This document shows, piece after piece, positions 8,801 through 16,259 of a stretch of DNA of 52,917 nucleotides. The DNA is from Streptomyces glomeratus (GTDB lineage Bacteria; Actinomycetota; Actinomycetes; Streptomycetales; Streptomycetaceae). The position numbers and the translations under genes are program-made. The notes under the pieces were generated by a model. The model was not told the origin of the DNA and searched no databases. It saw nothing but the letters and a program-made list of their open reading frames with translations. Each line of letters opens with the position of its first letter. The stretch's first letter is position 1. The stretch spans positions 1 through 52,917 of the forward strand of contig NZ_JAKEEB010000040.1 of NCBI RefSeq assembly GCF_021462825.1, in the 5' to 3' direction.

Positions 8801-10733
8801 CGGCCGCTGGCAGCAGGCGCAGGAACTGCTGGCACGCTACCGGGCCGAGGAGGAGCCGGAGCACTGGGTCCGGGCTGCGGTCTCCCTGATGTACACGGGA
8901 TTCCACGCCGGTCAGCCGGAGGCAGCGCGGCTTGCGGAGGACCTGCTGGCCATGCCACCGGGCCCGTTGAGCACGCGGGAACAGTCGCGGCTGGAGTCGC
9001 TGGCGACCGACGTACTCGCCCGAGCCGGTCACTGGCAGGCGCTGGCCACCCACTATTCCGCCTCCTCGGAACCGCTGCGGCGGCTGTCACTGGACCATGG
9101 CAGCGCCGCCGCCTTGGCCCAGGCGATCGCCGAGGAACCGGACAGGCGGTACGAGCGGGTGGCGGAGGCGCTGGAAGCGCTCTGCCCCGTCTTCGGCTCC
9201 GACGCCTGGCGCGCGGCCCTGGCCCCGGCATGTGCCCGGCAGGGGATCTGGCGTCTGGCGGCCTCGATGGCCAGAGGCATCGCGGACCCCCTGTCCCGGC
9301 GGACGGCGCTGACCCGGGTGGCCGCCGCCCTCGCCGAGCGGGAACCACGGCACGCCGCCGCCCTGGCGGACGAGGCCGAGCGCACCCTGGTCACGCAGCT
9401 CGGCGCCTACGGGCCCGCCGCCGACAGGGAGCGGACCCTGATCGGCTTCGCCGAGGCCCTCGTCTGCAGTCGGCCGCAAGACGCGGTACGAGCCGCCCGC
9501 GCGGCCTCGGCCCTCTCCGGCAGCGAGGACACGCGGGGACGCCGCGCGGTGGTGCTGGCCCGCGCCGGCGACGAGGACGCGGCGGTGGCCGCGCTGCAGG
9601 AGGTCGGCGACCGCCGGTGGCGGTGCCGGACACGGGTGGCCCTGGTCGCCGCCGCGGTCACGTCCGGGCGACAGGACCAGGCCCGACGCCTCGCGACGGA
9701 TGCGCTTCGCTCTCCGGACACGGCCGCGGTCCCCGAGTGCGTCGCCCTGATCGCGGCGGCCGGTTTCCACGGCTCCGACGCGGCCGACGAGCTACGGCGA
9801 GAGGCCGTACGGTGGGCCGCCTCGACGGCGCTCGGTGTGGAGGACAGGGTCGAGTGCCTCTTGGGAGTGCTGCGTCACTGCCCGGCCCAGGACGGCACGA
9901 CCGTTTCGGCGGCGGTCCGCGGCCTGTCCGACGCTCTCGCGTTGGGGCTGACGCCCGGCCGTGTGCTCCCGCTCGCCGCGAGTGCCGCCGTGGCCCTGGA
10001 GGCCCTCGACCGGGAGGCCGCCGCCCGCTTCGCCACGAGGGCACTGGAGGCAGCGGCAGCCCTCGACCCCGTGACGCCCGGCGAGGCCCCGGCATCCGCC
10101 GTCGCCGGGGCCACCGCCGTGTTGTGCCGCGTCGGCGATCTGTCGAGTGCGCTCAGGGCGCCCGGGTCCCGGGTCCCGGACGGCCGGGGCGACGTCCTGC
10201 CGGTGCTGCTCGCCGGAGCGGCCGCCGGAGCCGTCTCCGCCGCCCCCGACTGGGCGGCGGCTCAAGCCGATGAGGCGGCCGACCTGTTGAGGGAGTACCG
10301 AGGCCGACTGGGATCCCATCCAGCCCTGGAACCACGGGAGTTCGTCCTCACCGAGCCCGTGCTCGACTGCCTGACCACGACCGCCAGAGCCCTCGCGGCT
10401 CTGGACGACCGGCCTGCCGCCGGAACCCTGTTGCAGCACGTGCGCCTGCCCTGGCAGCAGGACCTCGCCTGGGCACGGCTCGCGCAGACCCTGGCCGACG
10501 AAGCCGGCCGGGACGAAGCCGACCATGTGGTCCGGGAGGCCGCCGACTGGGCTCTGCGCCAGGCGTTGGCGGGCGACCGGTGGACCGCGGTGCTCCCCCT
10601 GGTGGCAGCCGACCACCCCGACGCCGTTGCCGAGGCCTGCGCCCTGACGCTCGGCATCGTCGCCGATCGGCCGACGCCGGACCCGAGCCGCCGCGGGCCG
10701 GCGGGCGTTCACCCGGTGGGGCCGTCCTGCTGA
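5835..10733 (+). CDS. Trypsin-like protease / STAND NTPase / helical-repeat conflict protein
   Basis: 1632 residues. Residues 1-185 are a trypsin-like serine protease: His39 in VLTAAHVV, Asp74 in VTDAALLTL, Ser170 in EGMSGAAVW. From ~255 a STAND-type P-loop NTPase follows: LLGREREVEEVLRV, a Walker A with a relaxed first position (APPWHGKTAFS, Lys near 284), Walker B LLVIVDGLDED with Asp370, and VTVLVTSRPGPG. From about 600 to the end it is alanine- and arginine-rich helical repeat, a probable ligand-sensing superstructure. The family logic is NTP-dependent activation of the protease when the repeats recognise an invader or danger signal. Codon 836 (8340-8342) is TTA, so expression may depend on the bldA tRNA. 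No signal peptide, so cytoplasmic. It lies 7 bp after trypco2 and ends tail-to-tail (25-bp overlap) with the next gene. Confidence 0.85.
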   Translation: MADLRADRAAEVISTRPDGTRLRGSGYLVATGLVLTAAHVVREAKTVTVRFNPDRADEWSAPARVGWFGPGVTDAALLTLGPGSPPESSPPRVDPVPFGAPGDDNAVLTCSAVGFPRFKMRQRPDGSRARDACHAWGHVPVLSNRRSNTLEFRVPPPERTAVGSPWEGMSGAAVWSEGHVIGIVVEHHHQEGTGTLTVSRADGWAGTADGPGDELLRRAGLEAPFERVGPSSGDVRMTEGFRAQARSIAPPELLGREREVEEVLRVCAGPGGYQWWQAPPWHGKTAFSAWLAAHPPPGVAVAAFFVTRRDASQCDSDAFAQAMTVQLAAVAGESTVHGTEPGVQVREWHRLLTAAARRQRQRGPLLVIVDGLDEDMSQAASPARPSIASLLPRLLPEGVTVLVTSRPGPGLPGDLPGDHPLRDCEPYTLAASAHATRLRYEAEYELRGLLAGDSAERQVIGLLAAAGEGLSREELCALTGMPAARLDMLTGGSLGRSLARRRFPVFRDGTADVRTALVFAHDTLLATALKLLGDELPAFRERLHGWADIMWERGWPQDTPHFLLSGYGRMALASAEPGRLARVAADPARHDRMASRLLGDGPALAELRAARDTVAQNGTEDGLRAAVLLAAAHDRLTARNRDVDDSEPALLRARLGQSDHAQALAEAMPDGGDKCFALIRLADFLAETEPRRALCMARTAVALLHDAPPSSYRSAPALAAVRVGGLLMRLGSGEGAHALHTALSMVAAERAARQGGTQDGEVIRWTDEVIVSAAESFGAAADLDGVRAVWSAGGHTGGRHVILTRALTALARHGHRSVAERLSDESPEAPDWPAALRAVWPTALAAAGAVEEAWHAVEDVDDVPPGDRDAVLVAMGEAFGEAGEFAQAVRAARTVTGPETRRRALLDLVARAPNARQGLRLIEEACPHGHNNAAPPADWPCAGACAALRVRALGTLDRWDEALAVAALPHPAAFRQEVRRQALTALALHGRWQQAQELLARYRAEEEPEHWVRAAVSLMYTGFHAGQPEAARLAEDLLAMPPGPLSTREQSRLESLATDVLARAGHWQALATHYSASSEPLRRLSLDHGSAAALAQAIAEEPDRRYERVAEALEALCPVFGSDAWRAALAPACARQGIWRLAASMARGIADPLSRRTALTRVAAALAEREPRHAAALADEAERTLVTQLGAYGPAADRERTLIGFAEALVCSRPQDAVRAARAASALSGSEDTRGRRAVVLARAGDEDAAVAALQEVGDRRWRCRTRVALVAAAVTSGRQDQARRLATDALRSPDTAAVPECVALIAAAGFHGSDAADELRREAVRWAASTALGVEDRVECLLGVLRHCPAQDGTTVSAAVRGLSDALALGLTPGRVLPLAASAAVALEALDREAAARFATRALEAAAALDPVTPGEAPASAVAGATAVLCRVGDLSSALRAPGSRVPDGRGDVLPVLLAGAAAGAVSAAPDWAAAQADEAADLLREYRGRLGSHPALEPREFVLTEPVLDCLTTTARALAALDDRPAAGTLLQHVRLPWQQDLAWARLAQTLADEAGRDEADHVVREAADWALRQALAGDRWTAVLPLVAADHPDAVAEACALTLGIVADRPTPDPSRRGPAGVHPVGPSC

Positions 10734-11272
10734 TCCAGCAGCGTGCCGTCGGGGCCGTAGACGAAGATGTGCACTCTCCAGCCGGATTGCTGCGCCCGCA
10801 CGGCCAGCGTCGCGGAGCTCACGGTGTCGTCGTAGGCAAGCAGCCCCGTCGAGCGCTGACCGCTGTAGCCCGTGTTGGTTCCACCCTGCTCCCCATTCGC
10901 GTACGGGTAGTACGTGGACCACTTGATGACGCACTCCTGGCCCCGCAGCCCGGAGATGTCCGTGTCCACCTCGATGTCCGCGTAAGCCGCGTTCCCGGAG
11001 TCCGCGCCGCGATACACGATGCGGGTGATGTCCGCGGACACGCTCGGCGTCGACGGGACGGCGCTGTCGGACTCCTGCGTGTCGTCGGACATCGTCTCGG
11101 TCACCGTGGACGTCGGAGTCGGACCCGGCGAGTCCGAGCCGCAACCGTGCAGTTGGTAGAACAGTCCGGTGAGGACGGACACCAGGGCGGGAGCCACGAC
11201 ATAGCGCCACGTTCCGTCGCCGTGGGAGCCCGCGCTGCTGGGCTGACCGCTCTGCTGTGCCCCGTCCGTCAT
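10709..11272 (-). CDS. Membrane-anchored protein of unknown function
   Basis: 187 residues. A short cytoplasmic N-terminus (MTDGAQQSGQPSSAG) is followed by one membrane segment (YVVAPALVSVLTGLFYQLHG) near residues 28-48, then a Ser/Thr/Pro/Asp-rich linker and a C-terminal ~100-residue domain ending in HIFVYGPDGTLLDQQD. That domain looks like a small extracellular beta-sandwich, but I do not recognise a family. The ATG at 11272 is chosen because GGGGG precedes it at good spacing. Its 3' end overlaps the trypsin-STAND gene by 25 bp on the other strand. No evidence links it to that system. Confidence 0.7.
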   Translation of the reverse strand: MTDGAQQSGQPSSAGSHGDGTWRYVVAPALVSVLTGLFYQLHGCGSDSPGPTPTSTVTETMSDDTQESDSAVPSTPSVSADITRIVYRGADSGNAAYADIEVDTDISGLRGQECVIKWSTYYPYANGEQGGTNTGYSGQRSTGLLAYDDTVSSATLAVRAQQSGWRVHIFVYGPDGTLLDQQDGPTG

Positions 11273-11479
11273 CAGTACCCCCGTTTGATGACACATCAGC
11301 TGCCGTGGTTCCAGACTAGCCGAGATGCATCGGAGGATTCGGGGGTGTGCGCGGCACTTCACCGCATGGTCCCGGACGAACTCGGCTGCTTCACCGATGC
11401 GGGGCGGGCCCGACCGCCGAGGTCCACGGCGATGAACCTGGCTGACCCACCCTGACGTCAGACAACCACCCGGACTGAG

Positions 11480-11534
11480 CCGGCGGTGTGCTGTCGACTT
11501 GCCGTGCCGAAGCGCCGTGACAGCACACCGCCGG
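11480..11534 (-). terminator. Factor-independent-like terminator hairpin after the DUF3103 gene
   Basis: Perfect 16-bp inverted repeat: CCGGCGGTGTGCTGTC (11480-11495) and GACAGCACACCGCCGG (11519-11534), with a 23-nt loop and no T-run. It starts 11 bp past the stop of the minus-strand DUF3103 gene. Strong GC hairpins without a U-tract are usual terminators in Streptomyces. Confidence 0.7.
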
Positions 11535-11544
11535 GCCTGGGGGA

Positions 11545-12690
11545 TCAGAACTGCTCGACGAAGTACGGCTCGACAGTCATCCAGCCGTTGCCCGAAGCAC
11601 CGTTCAGCCGACCCGAGGAGTTCTTGGACAGCGTGTACCAGGACTCCACGTAGTCGGGGTCGTCGGTGAACCAGGAGTCGGGCATCGCGCTCAGCACCGC
11701 GTTCACCAACGGGGTGTAGGCACCCTGGTCGGTGATGGTGAGCAGGGCCGTGGTGAGCGCCTGGGCCAGCGCCTTGTAGTTGGTGCCGTCGTCGTCCTCC
11801 ATCATGACGACATCGGCGAGGTTGTACTTGTAGTTCGACCAGTTGACCAGGATCTGGTTCGGGTAGTAGACGGTGTTGTCGTAGTCCAGATACGGCATGT
11901 CGACCGAGTCGACGCGCGCCTTGCCGTCCAGCCCGAAACCGGTCACCAGGGAGAACATCTCGGCTCCGCCCTTGAACCAGGGTTCCTCGTCGTCCTTCAC
12001 CTCGACGGCCGTGACCTTCGTGGCCCACCAGCCCGCCGCGGCGGAGGCGCTCGCGCGCTTGGCCGGTTGCGCGTTGAGCCCCTTGTCGGCGAGCTCCTTC
12101 CGCAGCACGGCCAGTCCGGCCCGGTGGGCCTTGGAGACGTCGATGTCCAGGATGTAGAGGGGGCGCTCGGGTACCCGGGTGACGTCCACGGCATGACTAC
12201 GGCCCTGGCTGTCGTAGGCCGTGATGGTCTTGGCGTGGTCGTCGGCCGCCGCGACGGCGATCCACGGGGTGGCGTCGGCGCTCAGGTGGGCGCGCATGGA
12301 GGGCGCACCCGGGCGTATACGCAACAGCGACCCGGTGGACGTGGGAAGGCCCTTGAGGGCTGCGATGCGCCGGTCCGCGGCGGAGACCGAGGCCTGCAGC
12401 TGCCGCCCCGCCGCGCCGGAGGCCCTGCCGGCCAGCGCTTGCAGGTCCGACTCCGGCGTGGCGAGCGCGGCCGCGCGCACCTGCGCCCTCCACTCCGGAT
12501 TCACGAGTGAGGAGGACAGCGACCGCGCGACCTCCTCCTCGACATCGTGGACGGGGGACTGCCGGACGGCGGTGGCCTGCTGCCCTGCAGTGTTCGCGGT
12601 CGCCGCGGCGACCGCGGGCTGGGCCGCGCCGACGACGACGGAAAGCATCGCGCCGATCAGGGCGCTGCGCCTCTTTCTTGCTCTGCTCAC
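11545..12690 (-). CDS. Secreted DUF3103-family protein
   Basis: 381 residues. An N-terminal Sec signal is clear: a basic start (MSRARKRR), a hydrophobic stretch (ALIGAMLSVVVGAAQPAVA) and likely cleavage after AVA or soon after. The mature part matches the DUF3103 family of exported proteins: WIAVAAADDHAKTITAYDSQ, DIDVSKAHRAGLAVLRKEL, and a C-terminal acidic region with KDDEEPWFKGGAEMF, DNTVYYPNQILVNWSNYKYN and MMEDDDGTNYKAL. Function of the family is unknown. The start is GTG 12690, preceded by AGGAGG at good spacing; the same frame stays open further upstream but without homology. Monocistronic, with a strong hairpin downstream. Confidence 0.85.
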   Translation of the reverse strand: MSRARKRRSALIGAMLSVVVGAAQPAVAAATANTAGQQATAVRQSPVHDVEEEVARSLSSSLVNPEWRAQVRAAALATPESDLQALAGRASGAAGRQLQASVSAADRRIAALKGLPTSTGSLLRIRPGAPSMRAHLSADATPWIAVAAADDHAKTITAYDSQGRSHAVDVTRVPERPLYILDIDVSKAHRAGLAVLRKELADKGLNAQPAKRASASAAAGWWATKVTAVEVKDDEEPWFKGGAEMFSLVTGFGLDGKARVDSVDMPYLDYDNTVYYPNQILVNWSNYKYNLADVVMMEDDDGTNYKALAQALTTALLTITDQGAYTPLVNAVLSAMPDSWFTDDPDYVESWYTLSKNSSGRLNGASGNGWMTVEPYFVEQF

Positions 12691-13025
12691 CGTGCTCCTC
12701 CTCTTGTTGGTCGCTGCGGCGCCTCGATGAACTGGGTGCCGCAGAGGTTGGTGGGCCCGAGTCCTCTCGGGCGCCTTGCGTGATCCGGGCTCCGCATCTC
12801 GCTCCCTGGTGAGCGACCGATGAGGGACCCGGTCACTTCTGACCGGTTCATGACAACCATGCGAACGGTCGGGAGACCGGGCAGGAACAGTCCGGTCGCG
12901 GCATGGGAACACGCCGACCACATGTCGCTCGCATGCCGTTGGGAGCTCGCCCCGTCGGCGGCCCCGATTCGGGCACTGCCGTACCCGCGCCCGAAGCCGG
13001 TCGACGCGGCAGAATCCGTGCTCCG
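12691..13025. other. Intergenic region between the DUF3103 and GntR genes
   Basis: 335 bp without a supported gene. It holds the ribosome site (AGGAGG next to 12700) and presumably the promoter of the minus-strand DUF3103 gene. An imperfect dyad GACCGGTTC ... GAACGGTC spans about 12840-12873; it could be an operator, but I cannot assign a protein. Confidence 0.4.
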
Positions 13026-13754
13026 CTACGCGGAGCGGACGTCCACCGACCGCTCCCGGGCACGGCTCAGTGAACTCAGCATGACCTTCTCGGTGCTGCG
13101 CAGATACGCTTCGGCCGCGCGCTGCGCCTCCTCCTCCCTGCCCTCGGACACGGCGTGCACCACCGGCGCGAGCCGGGCCGCCGCCTTGGCCGCGTCCTCG
13201 AACGGCGCCCGCAGGGCGCGCCGTACCGGGAGGTAGGCGTTGAACAGCGTGTTGGTGAGGAGCAGATAGACCCGATTGCCGGTGGCCCGTGCCAGCTCCC
13301 GGTGCACCTCCACGTCGGCGAGCTGGGTGGCGTCGGCGTCCGGGGCCTCGGCCACCTGTTGCAGCAGCTCTTCGAGGCGCCGGGCCTGCCGTGCCGTGCG
13401 GCGGACGGCCGCCCGGCCGGCGACCAGCGTACCGATGTGCCGTCGTACCTCGAAGATCTCCCTCAGCCACGCGGAGTCCTGCGCGGCCAGCATCGGGAGC
13501 AGTTCGGCACCGCCGAACCGTAGGTAGTCCAGTACGCAGGTGCCGATGCCGTGCCGGGTGCTCAGCAGCCCCGCCTTCTCCAACCTGGTCAAAGCGTGCT
13601 TCAAGGTCGTGCGTGTCACACCGTACCCGGCCGCCAGCTCCCGCTCGGGAGGCAGCAGGGAGCCGGGCTCGTGCGTGCCGCTCAGGATGTCATCGCGCAG
13701 CCGGACTTCAAGCAGGTCGACCAGGGACTGGCGAGGAATGCCTTCGACTGCCAC
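13026..13754 (-). CDS. GntR-family (FadR/FCD-type) transcription regulator
   Basis: 242 residues. The N-terminal winged HTH is typical of GntR proteins: LLEVRLRDDILSGTHEPGSL, LPPERELAAGYGVTRTTLKH, ALTRLEKAGLLSTRHGIGTC. The C-terminal ~150 residues form an all-helical FCD-like effector domain (REIFEVRRHIGTLVAGRAA, EVHRELARATGNRVY, VVHAVSEGREEEAQRAAEAY), which in relatives binds small organic acids. The GTG start at 13754 follows GGAG at 7-bp spacing. It is transcribed away from the peptide operon side; the shared 263-bp region (13755-14017) holds short repeats that may be its operator. Target genes unknown. Confidence 0.88.
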   Translation of the reverse strand: MAVEGIPRQSLVDLLEVRLRDDILSGTHEPGSLLPPERELAAGYGVTRTTLKHALTRLEKAGLLSTRHGIGTCVLDYLRFGGAELLPMLAAQDSAWLREIFEVRRHIGTLVAGRAAVRRTARQARRLEELLQQVAEAPDADATQLADVEVHRELARATGNRVYLLLTNTLFNAYLPVRRALRAPFEDAAKAAARLAPVVHAVSEGREEEAQRAAEAYLRSTEKVMLSSLSRARERSVDVRSA

Positions 13755-13789
13755 GGAGGGTCTCCAGAGCTACGGTCAGCAGTTCAGCG

Positions 13790-13841
13790 ACTCAGCGGTT
13801 CACTGGTTCAGTGGCTCAGCCACGGCTTCAGTGAAGCAGCC
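13790..13841. promoter_or_regulatory. Cluster of short repeats upstream of the GntR gene (possible operator)
   Basis: The stretch repeats the words TTCAG, CTCAG and TTCACTG/CAGTGAA several times within about 50 bp, including an inverted pair TTCACTG ... CAGTGAA. Clustered half-sites next to a GntR gene suggest autoregulation. No known GntR consensus is matched exactly. Confidence 0.35.
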
Positions 13842-14017
13842 TCACGACGATCTCGTCAATCCTCCACTTGCAAGGGGGAGTTGTGTGTGAGGCCTGGAGG
13901 CGGAAACCGCGGGTCCCCCGCGGATCACTGTCCGGAACCGCCGCTGCGGCCGGCCGGACGGGTGCGGGAGCATGTGCTTGCGACACCTGGTGGGGAACGT
14001 GCGAGGAGGAGCCGGGC

Positions 14018-14983
14018 ATGGGGGACCGTGCCGAGCGGCCGGATCCGCTGCGGGCGCGAAGCGCCCGGGAACTGGTCGCCTGTATGCGGCAGTTGAAAGA
14101 GTGGTCAGGACTGACCTACCGTCAGCTCTCCGCCCGCTCGGAGCGCGCCGGGGACGTGCTGCCGTCCAGCACGCTGGCCGACACTCTGACACGCTCGACG
14201 ATGCCACGCGCAGAGGTGCTCGGCGCGTTCGTGCGCGCATGCGGTTGCGACCGGGACGAGGTCGCCGTGTGGCTGTCGGTTCGCACCCGCATCTGCGAGG
14301 CCGCAGTGTCGCCCGCCGGTGACGAAGCGGTCGGGTGGCCGCCCGAAGAGCACGGGCCCGGGCCGGACGAGGCGCCCGCACCGCGCCCTCCGGCCCCGCT
14401 CTTCCGTGAACGTCACCGGATTCTGGCGGTGGCAGGGGCTCTTGCCGTCGTTCTCGGGGTGGCCGGCTTGCTGGCTTTCCAGCCGGGCGGCGAGGACGGG
14501 GCGCGGCCTCCCGCCGTTACGGACAGCGGCCGGGCGCCGCACTCCGCCGCATCGTGCCGGGGCGCGGCCTGCCGCGACGAGGACCCCGAACTCCGCGGCT
14601 GTCTCTACGACGGCCGTCACGTGAGCGGCGTCAAGACACAGCTCGGCCTCGTCGATCTCTTCCACAGTTCCGCGTGCCAGGCGCTGTGGGCCGAGGTCTC
14701 CAACGACCCGAGCCTGGTTTCCGTGTACTTGAAGTCCGACAGCGGTGTCGCGCTGACCGTGGGCCGCGACCGTCTTCATGGCACCGCGTCATCCCAGGGC
14801 ACCATGGTCCGCACGCCCATGCTCCCCTCCGAGGACACCCCCCGGCATGCCGAGGTCTGCGTCGCCTACCGGGAGTTGGAGGCATGCACGGGCAGCGACG
14901 GCATGACACGGGTCAGGCCTTACCCCACCTCCGAGCCCAGCGCCGGAGGACGCCAGATACGCAAGGATCCCGTGCGATCCTGA
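14018..14983 (+). CDS. XRE-type HTH membrane protein with C-terminal DUF2690
   Basis: 321 residues. The N-terminal ~100 residues are an XRE-like helix-turn-helix (ELVACMRQLKEWSGLTYRQL, then STLADTLTRSTMPRAEVLGA). A Pro-rich linker and one membrane segment follow (ILAVAGALAVVLGVAGLLAF, near residues 135-155). The extracellular part carries DUF2690, recognisable from its spaced cysteines (SCRGAACRDEDPELRGCLYD ... LFHSSACQALWAEV). The ATG at 14018 is preceded by GGAGG at good spacing; the frame is open further upstream but without homology. Such proteins are one-component transmembrane regulators of unknown signal. It is the nearest co-directional gene upstream of the disulfide-peptide operon, so it is a candidate sensor for it. 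Confidence 0.8.
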   Translation: MGDRAERPDPLRARSARELVACMRQLKEWSGLTYRQLSARSERAGDVLPSSTLADTLTRSTMPRAEVLGAFVRACGCDRDEVAVWLSVRTRICEAAVSPAGDEAVGWPPEEHGPGPDEAPAPRPPAPLFRERHRILAVAGALAVVLGVAGLLAFQPGGEDGARPPAVTDSGRAPHSAASCRGAACRDEDPELRGCLYDGRHVSGVKTQLGLVDLFHSSACQALWAEVSNDPSLVSVYLKSDSGVALTVGRDRLHGTASSQGTMVRTPMLPSEDTPRHAEVCVAYRELEACTGSDGMTRVRPYPTSEPSAGGRQIRKDPVRS

Positions 14984-14986
14984 GGC

Positions 14987-15066
14987 CGCGAGACCACCTC
15001 CGCGCGAGACCACCTCCGCGCGAGACCACCTCCGCGCGAGACCACCTCCGCGCGAGACCACCTCCG
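14987..15066 (+). repeat. Five perfect tandem copies of a 16-bp unit
   Basis: The unit CGCGAGACCACCTCCG is repeated five times without change, beginning 4 bp after the stop of the DUF2690 gene. It is non-coding as far as I can see. Perfect tandem repeats of this length in Streptomyces are uncommon and can be slippage products or clustered protein-binding sites. Confidence 0.95.
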
Positions 15067-15095
15067 CGCAGCGTCCCAGGGACGGATGCCAGCCC

Positions 15096-15220
15096 CTCGA
15101 TCGGCCGGTTGATCGGTCCGTCGATCGGTCCGTCGATGTGCCCTGCCCGGACAGCATCCCGGACAGCACTCCGGACACCGGCTCTGACCAGGCCGGACAG
15201 CCCTTGGGCTGTCCGGGACA
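15096..15220. repeat. GATCGGTCCGTC and CCGGACAG repeats with a perfect 11-bp-arm palindrome
   Basis: After the tandem array come two copies of GATCGGTCCGTC (about 15114-15138) and several copies of CCGGACAG/CCGGACAC. One of them forms a perfect inverted repeat: CCGGACAGCCC (15193-15203), TT, GGGCTGTCCGG (15206-15216). This can be a terminator for the upstream gene or an operator for the peptide operon, whose first start codon lies 134 bp downstream. Confidence 0.75.
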
Positions 15221-15350
15221 GTCCCACGCTGTTGTGTCCGCCTGGCTTCCGCCAGCAGGCTCGGCCGTGGCCCTCCCGGGCCGTGCACAGCGCACTCGGT
15301 TCGCACCGCGTCGCCCATCGGCGACACGACATCAGTGGAAGGAGTCACAG

Positions 15351-15551
15351 ATGACCAAGCTCCTGCAGACAATCACCGACCGCCTGCTGGAAAAGCTGGT
15401 ACCCGGGGGTACGGCTCATGCGGTCAGGTGCTGGAAGGCCGGATCGAAGTGCATCCATGGCAGCTGCGCGGGCCAGAGCAAGTACACCCAGTACCGGATG
15501 AACTGCGACGACGGCAGCTACTACTACACGTTCGCCCACTGCGGCTGCTGA
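15351..15551 (+). CDS. Precursor of a six-cysteine secreted peptide (disulfide-rich, bacteriocin-like)
   Basis: 66 codons with a strong ribosome site (GGAAGGAG, spacing 6). Residues 1-24 (MTKLLQTITDRLLEKLVPGG then TAHA) look like an amphipathic leader rather than a Sec signal: no long hydrophobic core, ending in AHA, a signal-peptidase-like A-x-A site. The remaining 42 residues start VRC and hold six cysteines at 27, 34, 39, 52, 64 and 66, with many Tyr/Gly/Lys residues and the end AHCGC. Directly downstream are a MauE-like protein, a CPPC thioredoxin, an ABC exporter and an S26 peptidase, which together would oxidise, export and cleave this peptide. The family is not known to me; antimicrobial or signalling activity is inference. 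Up to three disulfides are possible. Confidence 0.85.
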   Translation: MTKLLQTITDRLLEKLVPGGTAHAVRCWKAGSKCIHGSCAGQSKYTQYRMNCDDGSYYYTFAHCGC

Positions 15552-15605
15552 TACCGGCAGTCCGGCTGGGCTTTCGGTCTTCACCGGAGCGGTAAAGGGG
15601 GCGTC

Positions 15606-15636
15606 GGCGGACTCCTGTGCGGGTCCGCCGGAGTCC
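15606..15636 (+). promoter_or_regulatory. Two overlapping hairpins between the peptide gene and the export genes
   Basis: GGCGGAC (15606-15612) can pair with GTCCGCC (15623-15629), or GGACTCC (15609-15615) with GGAGTCC (15630-15636); the two stems exclude each other. Placed 55 bp after the peptide stop, this is the usual position of an attenuator that lets the precursor be made in excess over its modification and export proteins. Confidence 0.5.
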
Positions 15637-15681
15637 CCGGCCCCGTACTTCCCTTGGCATGACAGAAGGGTGTCCCTCGTC

Positions 15682-16257
15682 ATGGACCTCGCCATGGAGT
15701 TCGCCATGGAGTTCGCCGCCATGTGCTGCCGGACCCTGCTCGTGGTCGTCTTCGCGGTCGCGGTGGTGGGCAAACTCCGCAGTGCCGAGGCCTTCGAAGC
15801 GTTTGTGCGCTCTGTCCAGGGTCTCGCGTCGCTGTCGTCGCGCCGCAGTCGCGCCGTCGCCCGCTTGGTCGCCGGGGCGGAGGTGGCCGGGGTTGTGTTA
15901 CTGGTGCCGCCGACGCGGGTGGCGATCATCGGGTTCGCGCTGGTCGGGTGCATGCTCGGGGCGTTCACTCTTGCGGTGGCGGCGTCGCTCCGGCGCGGCA
16001 TGCGGGTGCCGTGCCGCTGTTTCGGGGCCTCCACGCGGAGTACGGGCCCCCTCCAGCTCGTCCGCAACGGCTTTCTGATGGCCGTGGCGGCCGGCGGCGC
16101 CGCCGGGACGTTCCACGGGCTGCCGCAAACACCGGGTGGCCTCGCGGTGGCCTGCGGCACCGGCCTCGTCCTCGGTGTCGTGGTGACCAACCTCGACGAC
16201 ATATCCGAATTGCTGCGCGACGCCTTCCCCGTCGCCGCACGGAAGGGTCAAAGGTGA
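15682..16257 (+). CDS. MauE/DoxX-like redox-associated membrane protein
   Basis: 191 residues with about four membrane segments: LLVVVFAVAVVG (19-30), VAGVVLLVPP and AIIGFALVGCMLGAFTLAVA (68-100), and AVACGTGLVLGVVV (155-168). MauE is needed for forming the disulfides of methylamine dehydrogenase, and relatives act with thioredoxin-like partners. Cysteines sit at 15-16 and in a loop motif PCRCFG (111 and 113), the likely redox pair. ATG 15682 is preferred because AGAAGG lies 12 bp upstream; a GTG at 15670 is possible but directly abuts that site. The stop overlaps the start region of the next gene. With no methylamine dehydrogenase genes here, the peptide at 15351 is its probable substrate. 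Confidence 0.82.
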   Translation: MDLAMEFAMEFAAMCCRTLLVVVFAVAVVGKLRSAEAFEAFVRSVQGLASLSSRRSRAVARLVAGAEVAGVVLLVPPTRVAIIGFALVGCMLGAFTLAVAASLRRGMRVPCRCFGASTRSTGPLQLVRNGFLMAVAAGGAAGTFHGLPQTPGGLAVACGTGLVLGVVVTNLDDISELLRDAFPVAARKGQR

Positions 16258-16259
16258 TC

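Noticed and set aside
5835..10733. Many long open frames on the other five frames across the trypsin-STAND gene
   Set aside because: High GC makes non-coding frames stay open; these translate to Arg/Pro/Gly-rich strings without domains, while the chosen frame has full protease and NTPase motifs.
14987..15066. CRISPR array
   Set aside because: The 16-bp units are directly abutting with no spacers and no cas genes are present.
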